The position numbers were made by a program, and so were the translations under genes. Under the pieces are notes generated by a model, which saw nothing but the letters and a program-made list of their open reading frames with translations, was not told the origin of the DNA and searched no databases. 17,694 nt of DNA from Erysipelotrichaceae bacterium (lineage in GTDB: Bacteria > Bacillota_I > Bacilli_A > Erysipelotrichales > Erysipelotrichaceae), in the NCBI GenBank assembly GCA_017419065.1, contig JAFOMB010000108.1, positions 1 to 17,694 of the forward strand. Reading direction: 5' to 3'. This document shows, piece by piece, positions 1 through 6,965 of the stretch. How positions within the stretch are numbered: the stretch's first letter is position 1; each line of letters opens with the position of its first letter.

Positions 1-1
1 C

Positions 2-1261
2 ATCGGCTACGGGCCAAGCGGGATCTTCGCCGCCTGGCGTCTATCGGAGGCCGGTCTCAAGCCGGTCATCCTGGAAAGAGGAAAGAGGATACAGGAGAGG
101 GAAAAGGATGTGGAATCCTTCTTCAAAGGCGGTCCTTTCAATAAGGAAGACAACGTCGCCTACGGGGAAGGCGGTGCCGGGACCTTCTCGGATGCCAAGC
201 TCACGACGAGAGTCAACGATCCCTTCGTCAGCTATATCCTGAAGACCTTTATCGAACACGGCGCCGAGGAGCGCATCGCCGTCGATGCCCACGCCCATGT
301 CGGGACTGACAGGATCCGCAAAGTCATTTCCTCCATGACCGACGAACTGATCAAAAGAGGCTGCGAATTCCACTTCGGGGAAGCCGTCAGAGACTTCCTG
401 ATCGAAGACGGGAAACTCAAAGCCATCATCACTGACAAGGATACTTATTACTCCGATTTCTTCCTCTTAGGCATCGGTCACAGTGCCCGGGACACCTTTG
501 AGAAGCTCTATGAGCGCGGTGTGGAGATCATCCGCAAGGATACGGCCATCGGCTTCCGTGTCGAACATCTGCAATCCCTCATAGACAGTGTCCAGTATAA
601 GGGTATTATCTCCGAGAAGCTGGAGCCGAGCGAATACTTCTTACGCTGCAGGGATGAAAAAGGCGTCTATTCCTTCTGCATGTGTCCGGGCGGCTTCGTC
701 GTACCATCCAACGCGGAAGAAGGTCACATCGTCACCAACGGGATGTCCTATTCCGGAAGAGACAACGAACTGGCCAACAGCGCCATCCTCATCCAGGTCC
801 GAAAGGAAGAATACGGCGAAGGCCCTCTTTCCGGATTCGATTATCTGGAAAGTTATGAGAGAAAAGCCTATGATATCACTTCTTCCTACAAGGCCCCGGC
901 CATGAATATCTCCGATTTCATGAAGGGAGAACTCCATCCGCTGATCTTCCCTTCTTCCTATCCATTGGGGACAGTTCTCTATGATCTTTCTTCCTTCTAT
1001 AAGGAAGAAGATGTGAAGATCTTACGGAAGGCTCTTTCCTTCTTTGATGAGAAGATCCCGGGTTTTATCGAAAAAGGAATCATGGTCGCTCCGGAAAGCC
1101 GTTCCTCCTCTCCTGTCCGCATCCCGAGAAAAGAAGACGGCGAAGCGGAAAGCGTGAAAAACCTCTATCCGATGGGCGAAGGACCGGGTTATGGAGGCGG
1201 CATCATGTCCTGTGCTCTGGACGGGATCCGGACAGCGGACAGGATCCTGAAGAAGCTCTGA
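2..1261 (+). CDS. FAD-dependent dehydrogenase, COG2509 type (5' end cut by window)
   Basis: The frame is open from base 2 with no start in the window, so the gene begins upstream; 419 residues are visible. The first visible residues, IGYGPSG followed by an acidic residue at the end of the next strand (VILERGKR), form a GxGxxG dinucleotide-binding fold for FAD. The C-terminal part has the signature of uncharacterised FAD-dependent dehydrogenases of COG2509: PESRSSSPVRIPR, then YPMGEGPGYGGGIMSCALDG, which closes the FAD site. Family members carry roughly 100 residues before the GxGxxG motif, which fits the missing part lying outside the window. An internal GTG at 110 could be mistaken for a start but would remove the FAD-binding motif. 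The substrate is unknown; expected location is the cytoplasm. I see no terminator between its TGA and the htrA promoter 8 bp downstream, so readthrough into htrA is possible. Confidence 0.85.
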   Translation: MGYGPSGIFAAWRLSEAGLKPVILERGKRIQEREKDVESFFKGGPFNKEDNVAYGEGGAGTFSDAKLTTRVNDPFVSYILKTFIEHGAEERIAVDAHAHVGTDRIRKVISSMTDELIKRGCEFHFGEAVRDFLIEDGKLKAIITDKDTYYSDFFLLGIGHSARDTFEKLYERGVEIIRKDTAIGFRVEHLQSLIDSVQYKGIISEKLEPSEYFLRCRDEKGVYSFCMCPGGFVVPSNAEEGHIVTNGMSYSGRDNELANSAILIQVRKEEYGEGPLSGFDYLESYERKAYDITSSYKAPAMNISDFMKGELHPLIFPSSYPLGTVLYDLSSFYKEEDVKILRKALSFFDEKIPGFIEKGIMVAPESRSSSPVRIPRKEDGEAESVKNLYPMGEGPGYGGGIMSCALDGIRTADRILKKL

Positions 1262-1268
1262 GCACGAA

Positions 1269-1299
1269 TTCACTCAAAGTTCACATTGGCTTCTATAAT
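1269..1299 (+). promoter_or_regulatory. htrA promoter with 11-bp-spaced TTCAC direct repeat
   Basis: A perfect -10 (TATAAT, 1294-1299) lies 20 nt before the htrA start. There is no good -35 at 17 bp. Instead two copies of TTCAC (TTCACT at 1269-1274 and TTCACA at 1280-1285) are repeated with an 11-bp period, the second ending 8 bp before the -10. Two hexamers separated by 5 bp, in place of a -35, is the arrangement used by OmpR/PhoB-family response regulators (for example PhoP boxes). An envelope-stress response regulator is a reasonable guess, but no regulator gene is in the window. The predicted start of transcription is near 1306, immediately before the Shine-Dalgarno GAGGTG (1307-1312). 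Confidence 0.6.
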
Positions 1300-1319
1300 A
1301 GAGTTTGAGGTGATGGAAA

Positions 1320-2405
1320 ATGAAAGGTAATGTGAAAACCTTACTCATCGTATTTCTGGTTGCCTTACTGGGATCCGGTATCGGTACATTCGGTGTCCTG
1401 GAACTCAAAGAAGGCAGCTCTTCCGCTTCCACGGTAAATGACCTGCAGATACAGCAGGTATCCTATGAGCCGTCCGCCGGCAAAAACGATACGACAAAGG
1501 CCATCGAAAAGGCCTATGATACCGTCGTGGAGATCAGGACGGAAGTCACGACACAGTCTTTCTTCGGAAAGAGTACAGCGACAGGTCTTGGATCGGGCGT
1601 CATCATATCTTCTGACGGCTATATCGTGACCAATCACCACGTCGTCAACGACTCTAACAACATCACGGTCACCCTGTCGACCGGCGAGATCTACGGCGCC
1701 GTCCTCGTCGGATCGGATTCCAGAACGGATATCGCTCTGATCAAGATCGACGCGGAAGATCTTCCGTATTCCGTCTTCGTCGATTCCGACAAGCTCGAGA
1801 TGGGACAGGAAGTCGTCGCGATCGGCAATCCGTTAGGTCATGGCGTGACCTGTTCGACCGGGATTATCTCCGGACTGGAGAAGGAGATCCTGCTGAACAA
1901 CGTCTATATGGACCTCATCCAGACGGATGCCTCGATCAACGAAGGCAACTCGGGAGGCGGCCTCTTTGACATCAACGGCGACCTCATCGGTATCGTCAAC
2001 GCCAAGTCTTCCTCTTCCTACTATTCCTCGACGACTGTCGAAGGCATGGGCTATGCCATCCCGGCCAACCGGGTCCTGTGGGTCATTGAATCCCTGAAGG
2101 AATACGGCTATGTAAAGGACAGAGCGACGATCGGCGTATCCGTCGGCACATCCCCTGTCTATGTACAGCCGTTAGAGAAGTACGGTCTGCTGATCATGGG
2201 GATCCAGGAAGGCGGCGGTGCCGAGAAAGCCGGTCTCCGGGAAAACGATGTGATCCTGGAAGCAGACGGCAGAGATACGACATCCTATGCCGATCTCAAC
2301 CGCGTCCTGGACAAGCACGATCCGGGCGACACGATCACGCTGCACATCTACAGAGAAAGCGGCGAGATAGATGTCGAAGTGACCCTGACACAGGCCAACC
2401 AGTAA
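1320..2405 (+). CDS. htrA: HtrA/DegP-like membrane-anchored serine protease with PDZ domain
   Basis: The 361-residue product is a trypsin-fold protease of the HtrA (S1C) family, which degrades misfolded proteins on the outer face of the membrane. Residues 7-26 are one hydrophobic segment near the N-terminus, acting as an uncleaved signal anchor, followed by a Ser-rich linker. The catalytic triad is complete: His107 in VTNHHVV, Asp137 in SRTDIALIKI, and Ser211 in EGNSGGGLFD. A single PDZ domain occupies about residues 268-358 (GLLIMGIQEGGGAEKAGL is the start of its carboxylate-binding region). Architecture and length match Gram-positive HtrA proteins. ATG at 1320 has GAGGTG 7 nt upstream. It is transcribed from its own promoter, probably under envelope-stress control, and ends at a terminator shared back-to-back with the EF-G-like gene. 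Confidence 0.93.
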   Translation: MKGNVKTLLIVFLVALLGSGIGTFGVLELKEGSSSASTVNDLQIQQVSYEPSAGKNDTTKAIEKAYDTVVEIRTEVTTQSFFGKSTATGLGSGVIISSDGYIVTNHHVVNDSNNITVTLSTGEIYGAVLVGSDSRTDIALIKIDAEDLPYSVFVDSDKLEMGQEVVAIGNPLGHGVTCSTGIISGLEKEILLNNVYMDLIQTDASINEGNSGGGLFDINGDLIGIVNAKSSSSYYSSTTVEGMGYAIPANRVLWVIESLKEYGYVKDRATIGVSVGTSPVYVQPLEKYGLLIMGIQEGGGAEKAGLRENDVILEADGRDTTSYADLNRVLDKHDPGDTITLHIYRESGEIDVEVTLTQANQ

Positions 2406-2415
2406 ATACGATGAA

Positions 2416-2445
2416 AAACGGAGATCAGATCTCCGTTTCTTTTTT
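2416..2445 (+). terminator. Rho-independent terminator of htrA
   Basis: A 10-bp perfect stem (2416-2425 with 2429-2438), 3-nt loop, followed by CTTTTTTT. It begins 10 nt after the htrA stop codon. Confidence 0.9.
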
Positions 2446-2477
2446 TAAAAAATATGCGGATCAGAGATCCGCATATT
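2446..2477 (-). terminator. Rho-independent terminator of the EF-G-like gene
   Basis: A 12-bp perfect stem (2451-2462 with 2466-2477) around a 3-nt loop. On the minus strand it follows the stop codon at 2481 by 3 nt and is followed by TTTTTT-rich sequence (2445-2450). It sits next to the htrA terminator, so each convergent gene has its own stop signal. Confidence 0.88.
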
Positions 2478-2480
2478 TCA

Positions 2481-4556
2481 TTATTCTTTCTCAGCCTTTT
2501 CCAGCTGCGCCTGACGCACGACCTTTTCCGTGACGTTGGCAGGAGCCGGTTCGTAGCGGTCGAATTCCATGACATAGGAACCGCGGCCCTGGGTCATGGA
2601 ACGGAGTTCTGTCGCATACTTCTGCATTTCTGCCATCGGGACTTCCGCATCGATCTGGCCTTCGCCGTCTTCGGAGGAACCGATATTGATGATCATACCG
2701 CGTCTCTTGTTGAAGTCGCCGATGATATCGCCGGTGTACTTTTCCGGAGCAGTGACAGTGACCTTGCCGATCGGTTCAAGGAGGACCGGGTTGGCCTTCG
2801 GCATAGCGGCCTTGAAGGCCAGTCTGGCAGCAGCTTCGAAGGCGACAGCCTTGGAGTCTACCGGATGCATCTTGCCGTCGAACAGGGTGGCCTTGACACC
2901 GACGACCTTGTAGCCGGCGAGTTCACCGTGTTCCATACACTTACGTAAACCGAGTTCTGTCGGAGGGAAGAATTCCTTGGAGACGGAACCGCCGAAGATA
3001 TCGGTCTCGAAGATCATATCTTCGGAATCGCATGGTTCAAAGCGGATCCATACATCACCGAACTGGCCGGCGCCGCCGGACTGCTTCTTGTGCTTGCCTT
3101 CGGCTTCGACTGTCTTGCGGATCGTCTCACGGTACTGGATCTTCGGTTCCTTCGTGTTGATCTCGACCTTGTATTTGTTTCTGAGCTTGTTGACGACGAC
3201 ATCGATCTGCTGTTCACCTACTGCGTAGAGGACCTGTTCGGATGTCTCGGCGTTCTTGACGAGCTGGAGGGACTTGTCTTCTTCCAGGATCCTCTTGATG
3301 GCTTCAGACATCTTGTCTTCATCATCCTTCGTCTTCGGGGAGATGGCGACGCCTAACATCGGTCTCGGGAAGACGATATCGTCGAAGAGGACCTTCTTTT
3401 CCTTTGTGCAGAGTGTGTCGTTGGTCTGTGTGACAGCCAGCTTCGTGACAGCGCCCAGGTCACCGGTAAACAGCTTGCCGACAGCGATCTGGTTCTTGCC
3501 TTTGACGCAGAAGATCTGGGAGATCTTTTCCATCTGATCCTTCTTGGTATTGTAGACCTGGGAATCAGAGGAGAGGACACCGGACATGACCTTCAGATAG
3601 GAGATCTTGCCGACGAACGGGTCGACGATGGACTTGTATACCAGGCCGCTGAACGCTTCGTGTTCATTGGTCTCGAGAACGATTTCATTGCCCTTGTCAT
3701 CCTTGGCAGTGACAGTACCCTTTTCCGCATAGCACGGGAAGTATTCCGTGATGAGGTCGAGCAGTCTCTGGATGCCCTTGACTTCGATGGCGCTGCCGCA
3801 GTAGACCGGCTTGATATCGCCGTTACGTACACCGATACGTAAACCCTTGGCGATCTCATCTTCTGTGAACGGTTCTTCTTCAAAGAACTTTTCCATCAGT
3901 TCATCATCGGTAGCCGCTAAAGCTTCCGCGAGTTCGCCATAGTATTCTTCAACTTTATCCGCGTAGGCAGCCGGGACTTCCTCAGCCTTGGAGAGGTCGG
4001 AATAGTACCAGGCTTTCTTTCTCAGGATATTGATGGAGCCGATGAGCTTGCCGCCTTCCATGATCGGGAGTTCGAACGGGATGACGGTATTGCCGAATTC
4101 TTCTCTCAGATCGGCGACGACTTTTTCGAAGTGCGCGTTTTCATCATCGATCTTGTTGACGAAGAAGATCGTCGGCATGTGTCTCTTGGAGACAGCCTTC
4201 ATGGCGTTTTCCGTACCGGATTCGACGCCGTCCTTACCGGAAACGACGATCAGAGCGTTATCGCCTACCGCGAAACCGGCAGCCTTTTCGCCTTCATAGT
4301 CCAGATACCCAGGGGTATCGATGAAGTTGATCTTCTTATTCTTCCATTCACATGGTGCTAAAGCGGTGAATACCGAGAGGCCTCTCTTGATCTCTTCCGG
4401 GTCAAAGTCGACAGTGGACGTACCGTCTGTGGTCTTGCCCATGCGGTCGACTGCCTTGGTGAAGAAGAGAGCCGATTCGATCAGTGTGGATTTTCCGGCA
4501 CCGGAGTGTCCCAGTAATACGACGTTCCGGATATCATTTGCTAAATAGTCTTTCAT
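2481..4556 (-). CDS. EF-G-like translational GTPase (paralogue, divergent G domain)
   Basis: The 691-residue product has the full five-domain EF-G layout and normal length. The P-loop is GHSGAGKST (16-24) instead of the usual AHIDAGKTT; switch I carries KRGLSV (57-62) instead of ERGITI; the G3 motif is DTPGYLDY (80-87) instead of DTPGHVDF; NKID (134-137) is normal. Domain IV is well kept (YRETIRK, QSGGAGQFGDVW, HPVDS) and the C-terminal domain has LRSMTQGRGSYVMEFD. The His of DTPGH, needed for ribosome-stimulated GTP hydrolysis in canonical EF-G, is Tyr84 here. This is the pattern of the EF-G-like second copies found in many bacteria, not the main fusA, which is normally beside rpsL/rpsG/tuf. 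ATG at 4556 is preceded by AGGGGA, 12 nt after the ankyrin gene, so the two genes form an operon. Its cellular role is unknown; ribosome or translation-factor binding is inferred from the family. Confidence 0.88.
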   Translation of the reverse strand: MKDYLANDIRNVVLLGHSGAGKSTLIESALFFTKAVDRMGKTTDGTSTVDFDPEEIKRGLSVFTALAPCEWKNKKINFIDTPGYLDYEGEKAAGFAVGDNALIVVSGKDGVESGTENAMKAVSKRHMPTIFFVNKIDDENAHFEKVVADLREEFGNTVIPFELPIMEGGKLIGSINILRKKAWYYSDLSKAEEVPAAYADKVEEYYGELAEALAATDDELMEKFFEEEPFTEDEIAKGLRIGVRNGDIKPVYCGSAIEVKGIQRLLDLITEYFPCYAEKGTVTAKDDKGNEIVLETNEHEAFSGLVYKSIVDPFVGKISYLKVMSGVLSSDSQVYNTKKDQMEKISQIFCVKGKNQIAVGKLFTGDLGAVTKLAVTQTNDTLCTKEKKVLFDDIVFPRPMLGVAISPKTKDDEDKMSEAIKRILEEDKSLQLVKNAETSEQVLYAVGEQQIDVVVNKLRNKYKVEINTKEPKIQYRETIRKTVEAEGKHKKQSGGAGQFGDVWIRFEPCDSEDMIFETDIFGGSVSKEFFPPTELGLRKCMEHGELAGYKVVGVKATLFDGKMHPVDSKAVAFEAAARLAFKAAMPKANPVLLEPIGKVTVTAPEKYTGDIIGDFNKRRGMIINIGSSEDGEGQIDAEVPMAEMQKYATELRSMTQGRGSYVMEFDRYEPAPANVTEKVVRQAQLEKAEKE

Positions 4557-4568
4557 TCTGAGTTCCCC

Positions 4569-5240
4569 TTATTTCAATACATCCTGCAGTTCTGCGAGGC
4601 ATTCCGTACGCAGATAGTGGACGGCTTTGTTTCCGTGATTGTCGACGATCTCCTTATCAGCGCCCTTGTTGAGCAGATAGAGGACGAGGTCGGTATAACC
4701 GCCGTAGCTGGCTCTCATCAGGCAGGTGCAGCCTTCGTTGTCCTGCTTGTTGACATCAGCGCCCTTGGCCAGCAGATAGTGGATGACATCGACCTTGAAG
4801 GCCAGTACGGCATCCATCAGAGCTGTTCTTCCCTTGGAGTCTGTCTCATCGACGAGGGCTCCGTGTTCAACGAGGTATTCTACGACATGGGACTGTCCCA
4901 GGAAAGCCGCTCTCATCAGAGCTGTACGTCCGTTGTTGTCGTGAGAGTTCACATCAGCACCGGCTTCTACCAGCAGCTGGCAGATATATTTATGACCGTT
5001 CTTGGCAGCACCCATCAGAGCTGTCTTATTGTTCTTGTCTCTGGCTCTGACATCGGCACCGTTGTTCAGCAGTGTCTCAACGATATCTTCATATCCTCTC
5101 TTCGCTGTCCTCATCAGGGCCGTACGTCCGTCACCGCTCTTGGTGTTGACATCGACGCCCTTGGCGATGCATGCACAGACCTTGGCGTGGTCACCCATAC
5201 TGCAGGCATCATAGAATTCTTTTACTAACGTCTGATCCAT
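4569..5240 (-). CDS. Ankyrin-repeat protein
   Basis: The 223-residue protein consists almost wholly of about six to seven 33-residue ankyrin repeats. Four near-consensus units repeat the pattern GxTALMxAAxxGxxxxVxxLLxxGADVNxxD (starting at about residues 36, 69, 102 and 135), with a degenerate first unit (MDQTLVKEFYDAC) and a shortened capping last unit. There is no signal peptide or membrane segment, so it is probably a cytoplasmic protein-protein interaction scaffold. A strong AGGAGG ribosome site precedes ATG 5240. It is the first gene of a two-gene operon with the EF-G-like GTPase, which makes that GTPase or a translation component the leading candidate partner (inference). Expression is probably from the promoter at 5421-5449, through the terminator at 5284-5307. 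Confidence 0.9.
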   Translation of the reverse strand: MDQTLVKEFYDACSMGDHAKVCACIAKGVDVNTKSGDGRTALMRTAKRGYEDIVETLLNNGADVRARDKNNKTALMGAAKNGHKYICQLLVEAGADVNSHDNNGRTALMRAAFLGQSHVVEYLVEHGALVDETDSKGRTALMDAVLAFKVDVIHYLLAKGADVNKQDNEGCTCLMRASYGGYTDLVLYLLNKGADKEIVDNHGNKAVHYLRTECLAELQDVLK

Positions 5241-5283
5241 TTTCGTTTCCTCCTTTTCAACGTCAGGATGTTAAAGATGGTAT

Positions 5284-5307
5284 AAAAAAGAACGCAAAGA
5301 CGCGTTC
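5284..5307 (-). terminator. Intrinsic terminator upstream of the ankyrin gene (attenuator candidate)
   Basis: On the minus strand, GAACGC and GCGTTC (5302-5307 with 5290-5295) pair around a 6-nt loop and are followed by six T residues (5289-5284). It lies between a good promoter (5421-5449) and the ankyrin start codon 43 nt further on, so it either ends a small RNA of about 130 nt or attenuates the ankyrin/EF-G-like operon. Confidence 0.7.
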
Positions 5308-5310
5308 ATC

Positions 5311-5394
5311 TCAAAAGACACAAATTGAGGCAGGCACAGGTAAAGCGATAGCTACCCCTAAGATATTCACTTTTTTCTCCATACCCGGTCTCAT
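5311..5394 (-). CDS. Possible short leader ORF (27 or 23 codons)
   Basis: Between the minus-strand promoter and the terminator there is an open frame starting ATG at 5394 (27 residues) or ATG at 5382 (23 residues, beginning MEKKVNILGV) and ending at TGA 5313-5311, only four bases before the terminator hairpin starts. The peptide is basic at the N-terminus, then hydrophobic (IALPVPASICVF at the end). The ribosome site is weak: AAGGA lies 15 nt before the first ATG. The position fits a leader peptide, but such a short frame could occur by chance. Confidence 0.3.
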   Translation of the reverse strand: MRPGMEKKVNILGVAIALPVPASICVF

Positions 5395-5420
5395 ATTATG
5401 TATACCAATTCCTTACCTAT

Positions 5421-5449
5421 ATTTTAGTCGCTGGGAAGGTATCTTTCAA
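5421..5449 (-). promoter_or_regulatory. Promoter upstream of the ankyrin/EF-G-like operon
   Basis: On the minus strand TTGAAA (-35, 5449-5444), a 17-bp spacer and TAAAAT (-10, 5426-5421), each differing from consensus at one or two positions. Predicted transcription start is near 5414, just after the end of the DUF45 metallopeptidase gene. Confidence 0.7.
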
Positions 5450-5475
5450 GGTATATGTTCGTGAAAGTGTTTTCA

Positions 5476-6153
5476 TCATTTCAGCTGCTTCATGACTTCT
5501 TTATAGTCCGGCATATGCGACTGTATGATCGCGTAGAAACGCCTGGAATGATTCGGCACCAGGAAGTGCGTCATCTCGTGGAGGATGATGTAGCGCAGGC
5601 ACTTTACAGGATAGTGGATGAGGTAGGAAGAGATGGCGATGCGGTTCTCTCTGGTGTAGCAGACGCCCCATTTGGACTTCAGGACCTTCGCCTTGAGTTC
5701 CGGGATCTGATGATAGCCGTAATCCTGTAAGAGGAAGAGATATTCCTTCATGATGGCCTCCGCTTCCTGGAGGAGTCTTCTGTCTAACTGTTTGTAGAGC
5801 CAGCGCAGAGCTTTCTCTCTGTCATCTTCCTTATAGGAGAGATAAAGAGTATCTTCACTTAATGACCAGCTGTTTTCCCCGATGGAGAAGAGGAAGCGGT
5901 AAGGCTTTCCGAAGATATAAAAAGATTCTCCTCCCCTGTACATCGGCGATCTCTCCTTATCTAAAGTGCTTTTATAATAAGCCTTATATATCCAGTCCTT
6001 CTTTTCCATTATGAAGCGGTAGATCTCCGCCTCCGGCAGGAACTTCGAACAGCTCACTAAAATGGTGTTCCCTCTTAAGCGCATGCGCAGGTATTTCATG
6101 CCGGAACGCCTTGTGATCTCCACATTGAAATAGAGTCCGTTGATCTCGATCAT
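5476..6153 (-). CDS. YgjP/DUF45-family zinc metallopeptidase-like protein
   Basis: The 225-residue product has the DUF45 (COG1451, YgjP-like) signature. The zinc site is HEMTH (192-196) with a third ligand at His202 in PNHSRRFY; Glu193 is the expected catalytic base. Further upstream, KSKWGVCYTRENRIAISSYLIHYP (with its W-G-C core near 162-165) is the other conserved family block. Length agrees with the family. There is no signal peptide, so it is cytoplasmic. The substrate of this family in Gram-positive bacteria is not settled. ATG at 6153 lies 9 nt after a TATAAT box, suggesting a nearly leaderless mRNA. No clear terminator follows, so transcripts may run on into the ankyrin operon leader. 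Confidence 0.88.
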   Translation of the reverse strand: MIEINGLYFNVEITRRSGMKYLRMRLRGNTILVSCSKFLPEAEIYRFIMEKKDWIYKAYYKSTLDKERSPMYRGGESFYIFGKPYRFLFSIGENSWSLSEDTLYLSYKEDDREKALRWLYKQLDRRLLQEAEAIMKEYLFLLQDYGYHQIPELKAKVLKSKWGVCYTRENRIAISSYLIHYPVKCLRYIILHEMTHFLVPNHSRRFYAIIQSHMPDYKEVMKQLK

Positions 6154-6162
6154 ATCTTCCTT

Positions 6163-6168
6163 ATTATA
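6163..6168 (-). promoter_or_regulatory. -10 box of the DUF45 metallopeptidase gene
   Basis: A perfect TATAAT on the minus strand, 9 nt before ATG 6153. I see no good -35 at 16-18 bp. The predicted start of transcription is 2-3 nt before the ATG, which would leave the AAGGA just upstream of the ATG outside, or at the very edge of, the mRNA. Confidence 0.5.
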
Positions 6169-6184
6169 ATCCTTTTCGATATCC

Positions 6185-6213
6185 TTTACTTTTTAAAAAG
6201 AATCCGTTAAAAT
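6185..6213 (+). promoter_or_regulatory. tRNA-His promoter
   Basis: TTTACT (6185-6190), 17-bp spacer, TAAAAT (6208-6213), 13 nt before the first base of the tRNA. It lies in the 73-bp gap shared with the divergent DUF45 gene. Confidence 0.65.
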
Positions 6214-6226
6214 AAATAGGCAATAT

Positions 6227-6305
6227 GGCGGTTGTGGTGAAGTTGGTTAACACACCAGATTGTGGCTCTGGCATTCCGTGGGTTCGAGTCCCATCAATCG
6301 CCCCA
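6227..6305 (+). tRNA. tRNA-His (GTG)
   Basis: A complete cloverleaf: seven-base-pair acceptor stem GCGGTTG/CAATCGC, preceded by the extra G-1 (6227) that pairs with C73 (6302) and is the hallmark of histidine tRNAs. The anticodon stem CCAGA/TCTGG encloses the loop TTGTGGC with anticodon GTG at 6262-6264. The T-arm contains TTCGAGT. The 3' CCA is encoded (6303-6305). It is a single-gene transcription unit with its own promoter and terminator. Confidence 0.97.
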
Positions 6306-6314
6306 TTGAAAAAT

Positions 6315-6337
6315 AACTCCCGTTCGGGAGTTTTCTT
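6315..6337 (+). terminator. Rho-independent terminator after tRNA-His
   Basis: Stem AACTCCC/GGGAGTT (6315-6321 with 6326-6332) with a GTTC loop, followed by TTCTT. It lies 10 nt after the tRNA and 17 nt before the next start codon. Confidence 0.75.
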
Positions 6338-6353
6338 ATGAAAGGAGATCTCT

Positions 6354-6965
6354 ATGAAAACACTGTATGTCCTCCGGCACGGTCAGACCGACTGGAACCG
6401 CTGGAACCTCCTCCAGGGGATCACGAACACCGCTCTCAACGACAGCGGCACGAGACAGGCCAGACTGGCCAAGACCTATATCGATACCCTGCCGGTCAAA
6501 GAGATCTACTCTTCCCCTCTTTCCAGAGCGGTCCTGACAGGGTTGATCGCCACCCAGGGAAGAGATCTGCCGGTCCATATCGAAAAGGGACTCCATGAAA
6601 GAGACTTCGGCCGCTTTGAAGCGACCGGTCCTAATCACCGTCCCCTGCCGGAACATATCAAGACCTTCGCCGATCTGGAAAAAGAAGAAGGTTTCGACGG
6701 CGAGACGACAGAGGAAGCCGGGAAGAGATTTGAGAAGACACTCATCGAGATCGCGGAAAAGGCGGAATCCGATGACCTGCTGCTGGTATCCCATGGCGGG
6801 GTCATCTGCGCCTATCTTGAATACTATTATCAAAGCCATCACATCCCTTATACGCAAGCGGATGTCACGATCCCCAACTGTTCCGTCTCGACTTTTACCT
6901 ATGACGGTGAACTCCATATCAAACAGATCGGCTATAACGACTATCTCAATCAAAAAGACTGCTAG
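6354..6965 (+). CDS. Histidine phosphatase family protein (phosphoglycerate-mutase-like)
   Basis: The 203-residue product has the LRHGQT motif at residues 7-12, whose His9 is the phospho-accepting residue, SSPLSRAV (53-60) with the conserved Arg, an acid at Glu82 (HERDFG), and the second His in LLLVSHGGVI (His147). These are the complete catalytic parts of the branch-1 histidine phosphatase superfamily. Length fits broad-specificity phosphatases of the GpmB/PhoE type rather than the 230-250 residue glycolytic dPGM, so it is more likely a phosphatase than the glycolytic mutase; the substrate cannot be named. AAAGGAG at 6340-6346 gives a strong ribosome site 7 nt before ATG 6354. Its stop TAG overlaps the stop of the convergent ATP-grasp gene. 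Confidence 0.9.
   Translation: MKTLYVLRHGQTDWNRWNLLQGITNTALNDSGTRQARLAKTYIDTLPVKEIYSSPLSRAVLTGLIATQGRDLPVHIEKGLHERDFGRFEATGPNHRPLPEHIKTFADLEKEEGFDGETTEEAGKRFEKTLIEIAEKAESDDLLLVSHGGVICAYLEYYYQSHHIPYTQADVTIPNCSVSTFTYDGELHIKQIGYNDYLNQKDC

Larger units (their letters stand above)
5284..5414 (-). ncRNA. Candidate small RNA or 5' leader of the ankyrin/EF-G-like operon
   Basis: Predicted transcript from about 5414 to the U-run at 5284. Besides the terminator it can form a hairpin pairing CTCAA with TTGAG (5324-5328 with 5309-5313 region, 10-nt loop) and another in which GGT-AGC pairs with GCT-ACC around TATC (5357-5339 region). I checked it by eye against T-box, SAM, TPP, purine, preQ1, THF, c-di-GMP, c-di-AMP, SRP, 6S and tmRNA signatures and recognised none. 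Confidence 0.4.

Noticed and set aside
2416..2477. The two adjacent palindromes after htrA as a recombination or attachment site
   Set aside because: Each has its own stem, loop and T-run in the correct orientation for the gene it follows, so convergent terminators are enough.
2481..4556. Tetracycline-resistance protein (TetM/TetO type) instead of EF-G-like
   Set aside because: The domain IV and C-terminal sequences follow EF-G (QSGGAGQFGDVW, RSMTQGRGSYVMEFD), and no tetM-like domain IV loop or mobile context is seen.
4617..5228. A 203-codon plus-strand frame opposite the ankyrin gene
   Set aside because: Its internal periodicity (HQSC repeated) simply mirrors the ankyrin repeats on the other strand.
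4569..5240. The ankyrin repeats as a tandem DNA repeat array
   Set aside because: The units are 99-bp protein-level repeats with diverged nucleotides, explained by the ankyrin fold; no array of identical copies or CRISPR-like spacers.
5290..5360. Possible c-di-GMP-I (GEMM) riboswitch on the plus strand because of ACGCAAAG and a GGTA...TACC hairpin
   Set aside because: The conserved order of GEMM motifs (GGGCAAACC, then ACGCAAAGCC, then GGTAGC...GGTTACC) is not present, and promoter and terminator lie on the other strand.
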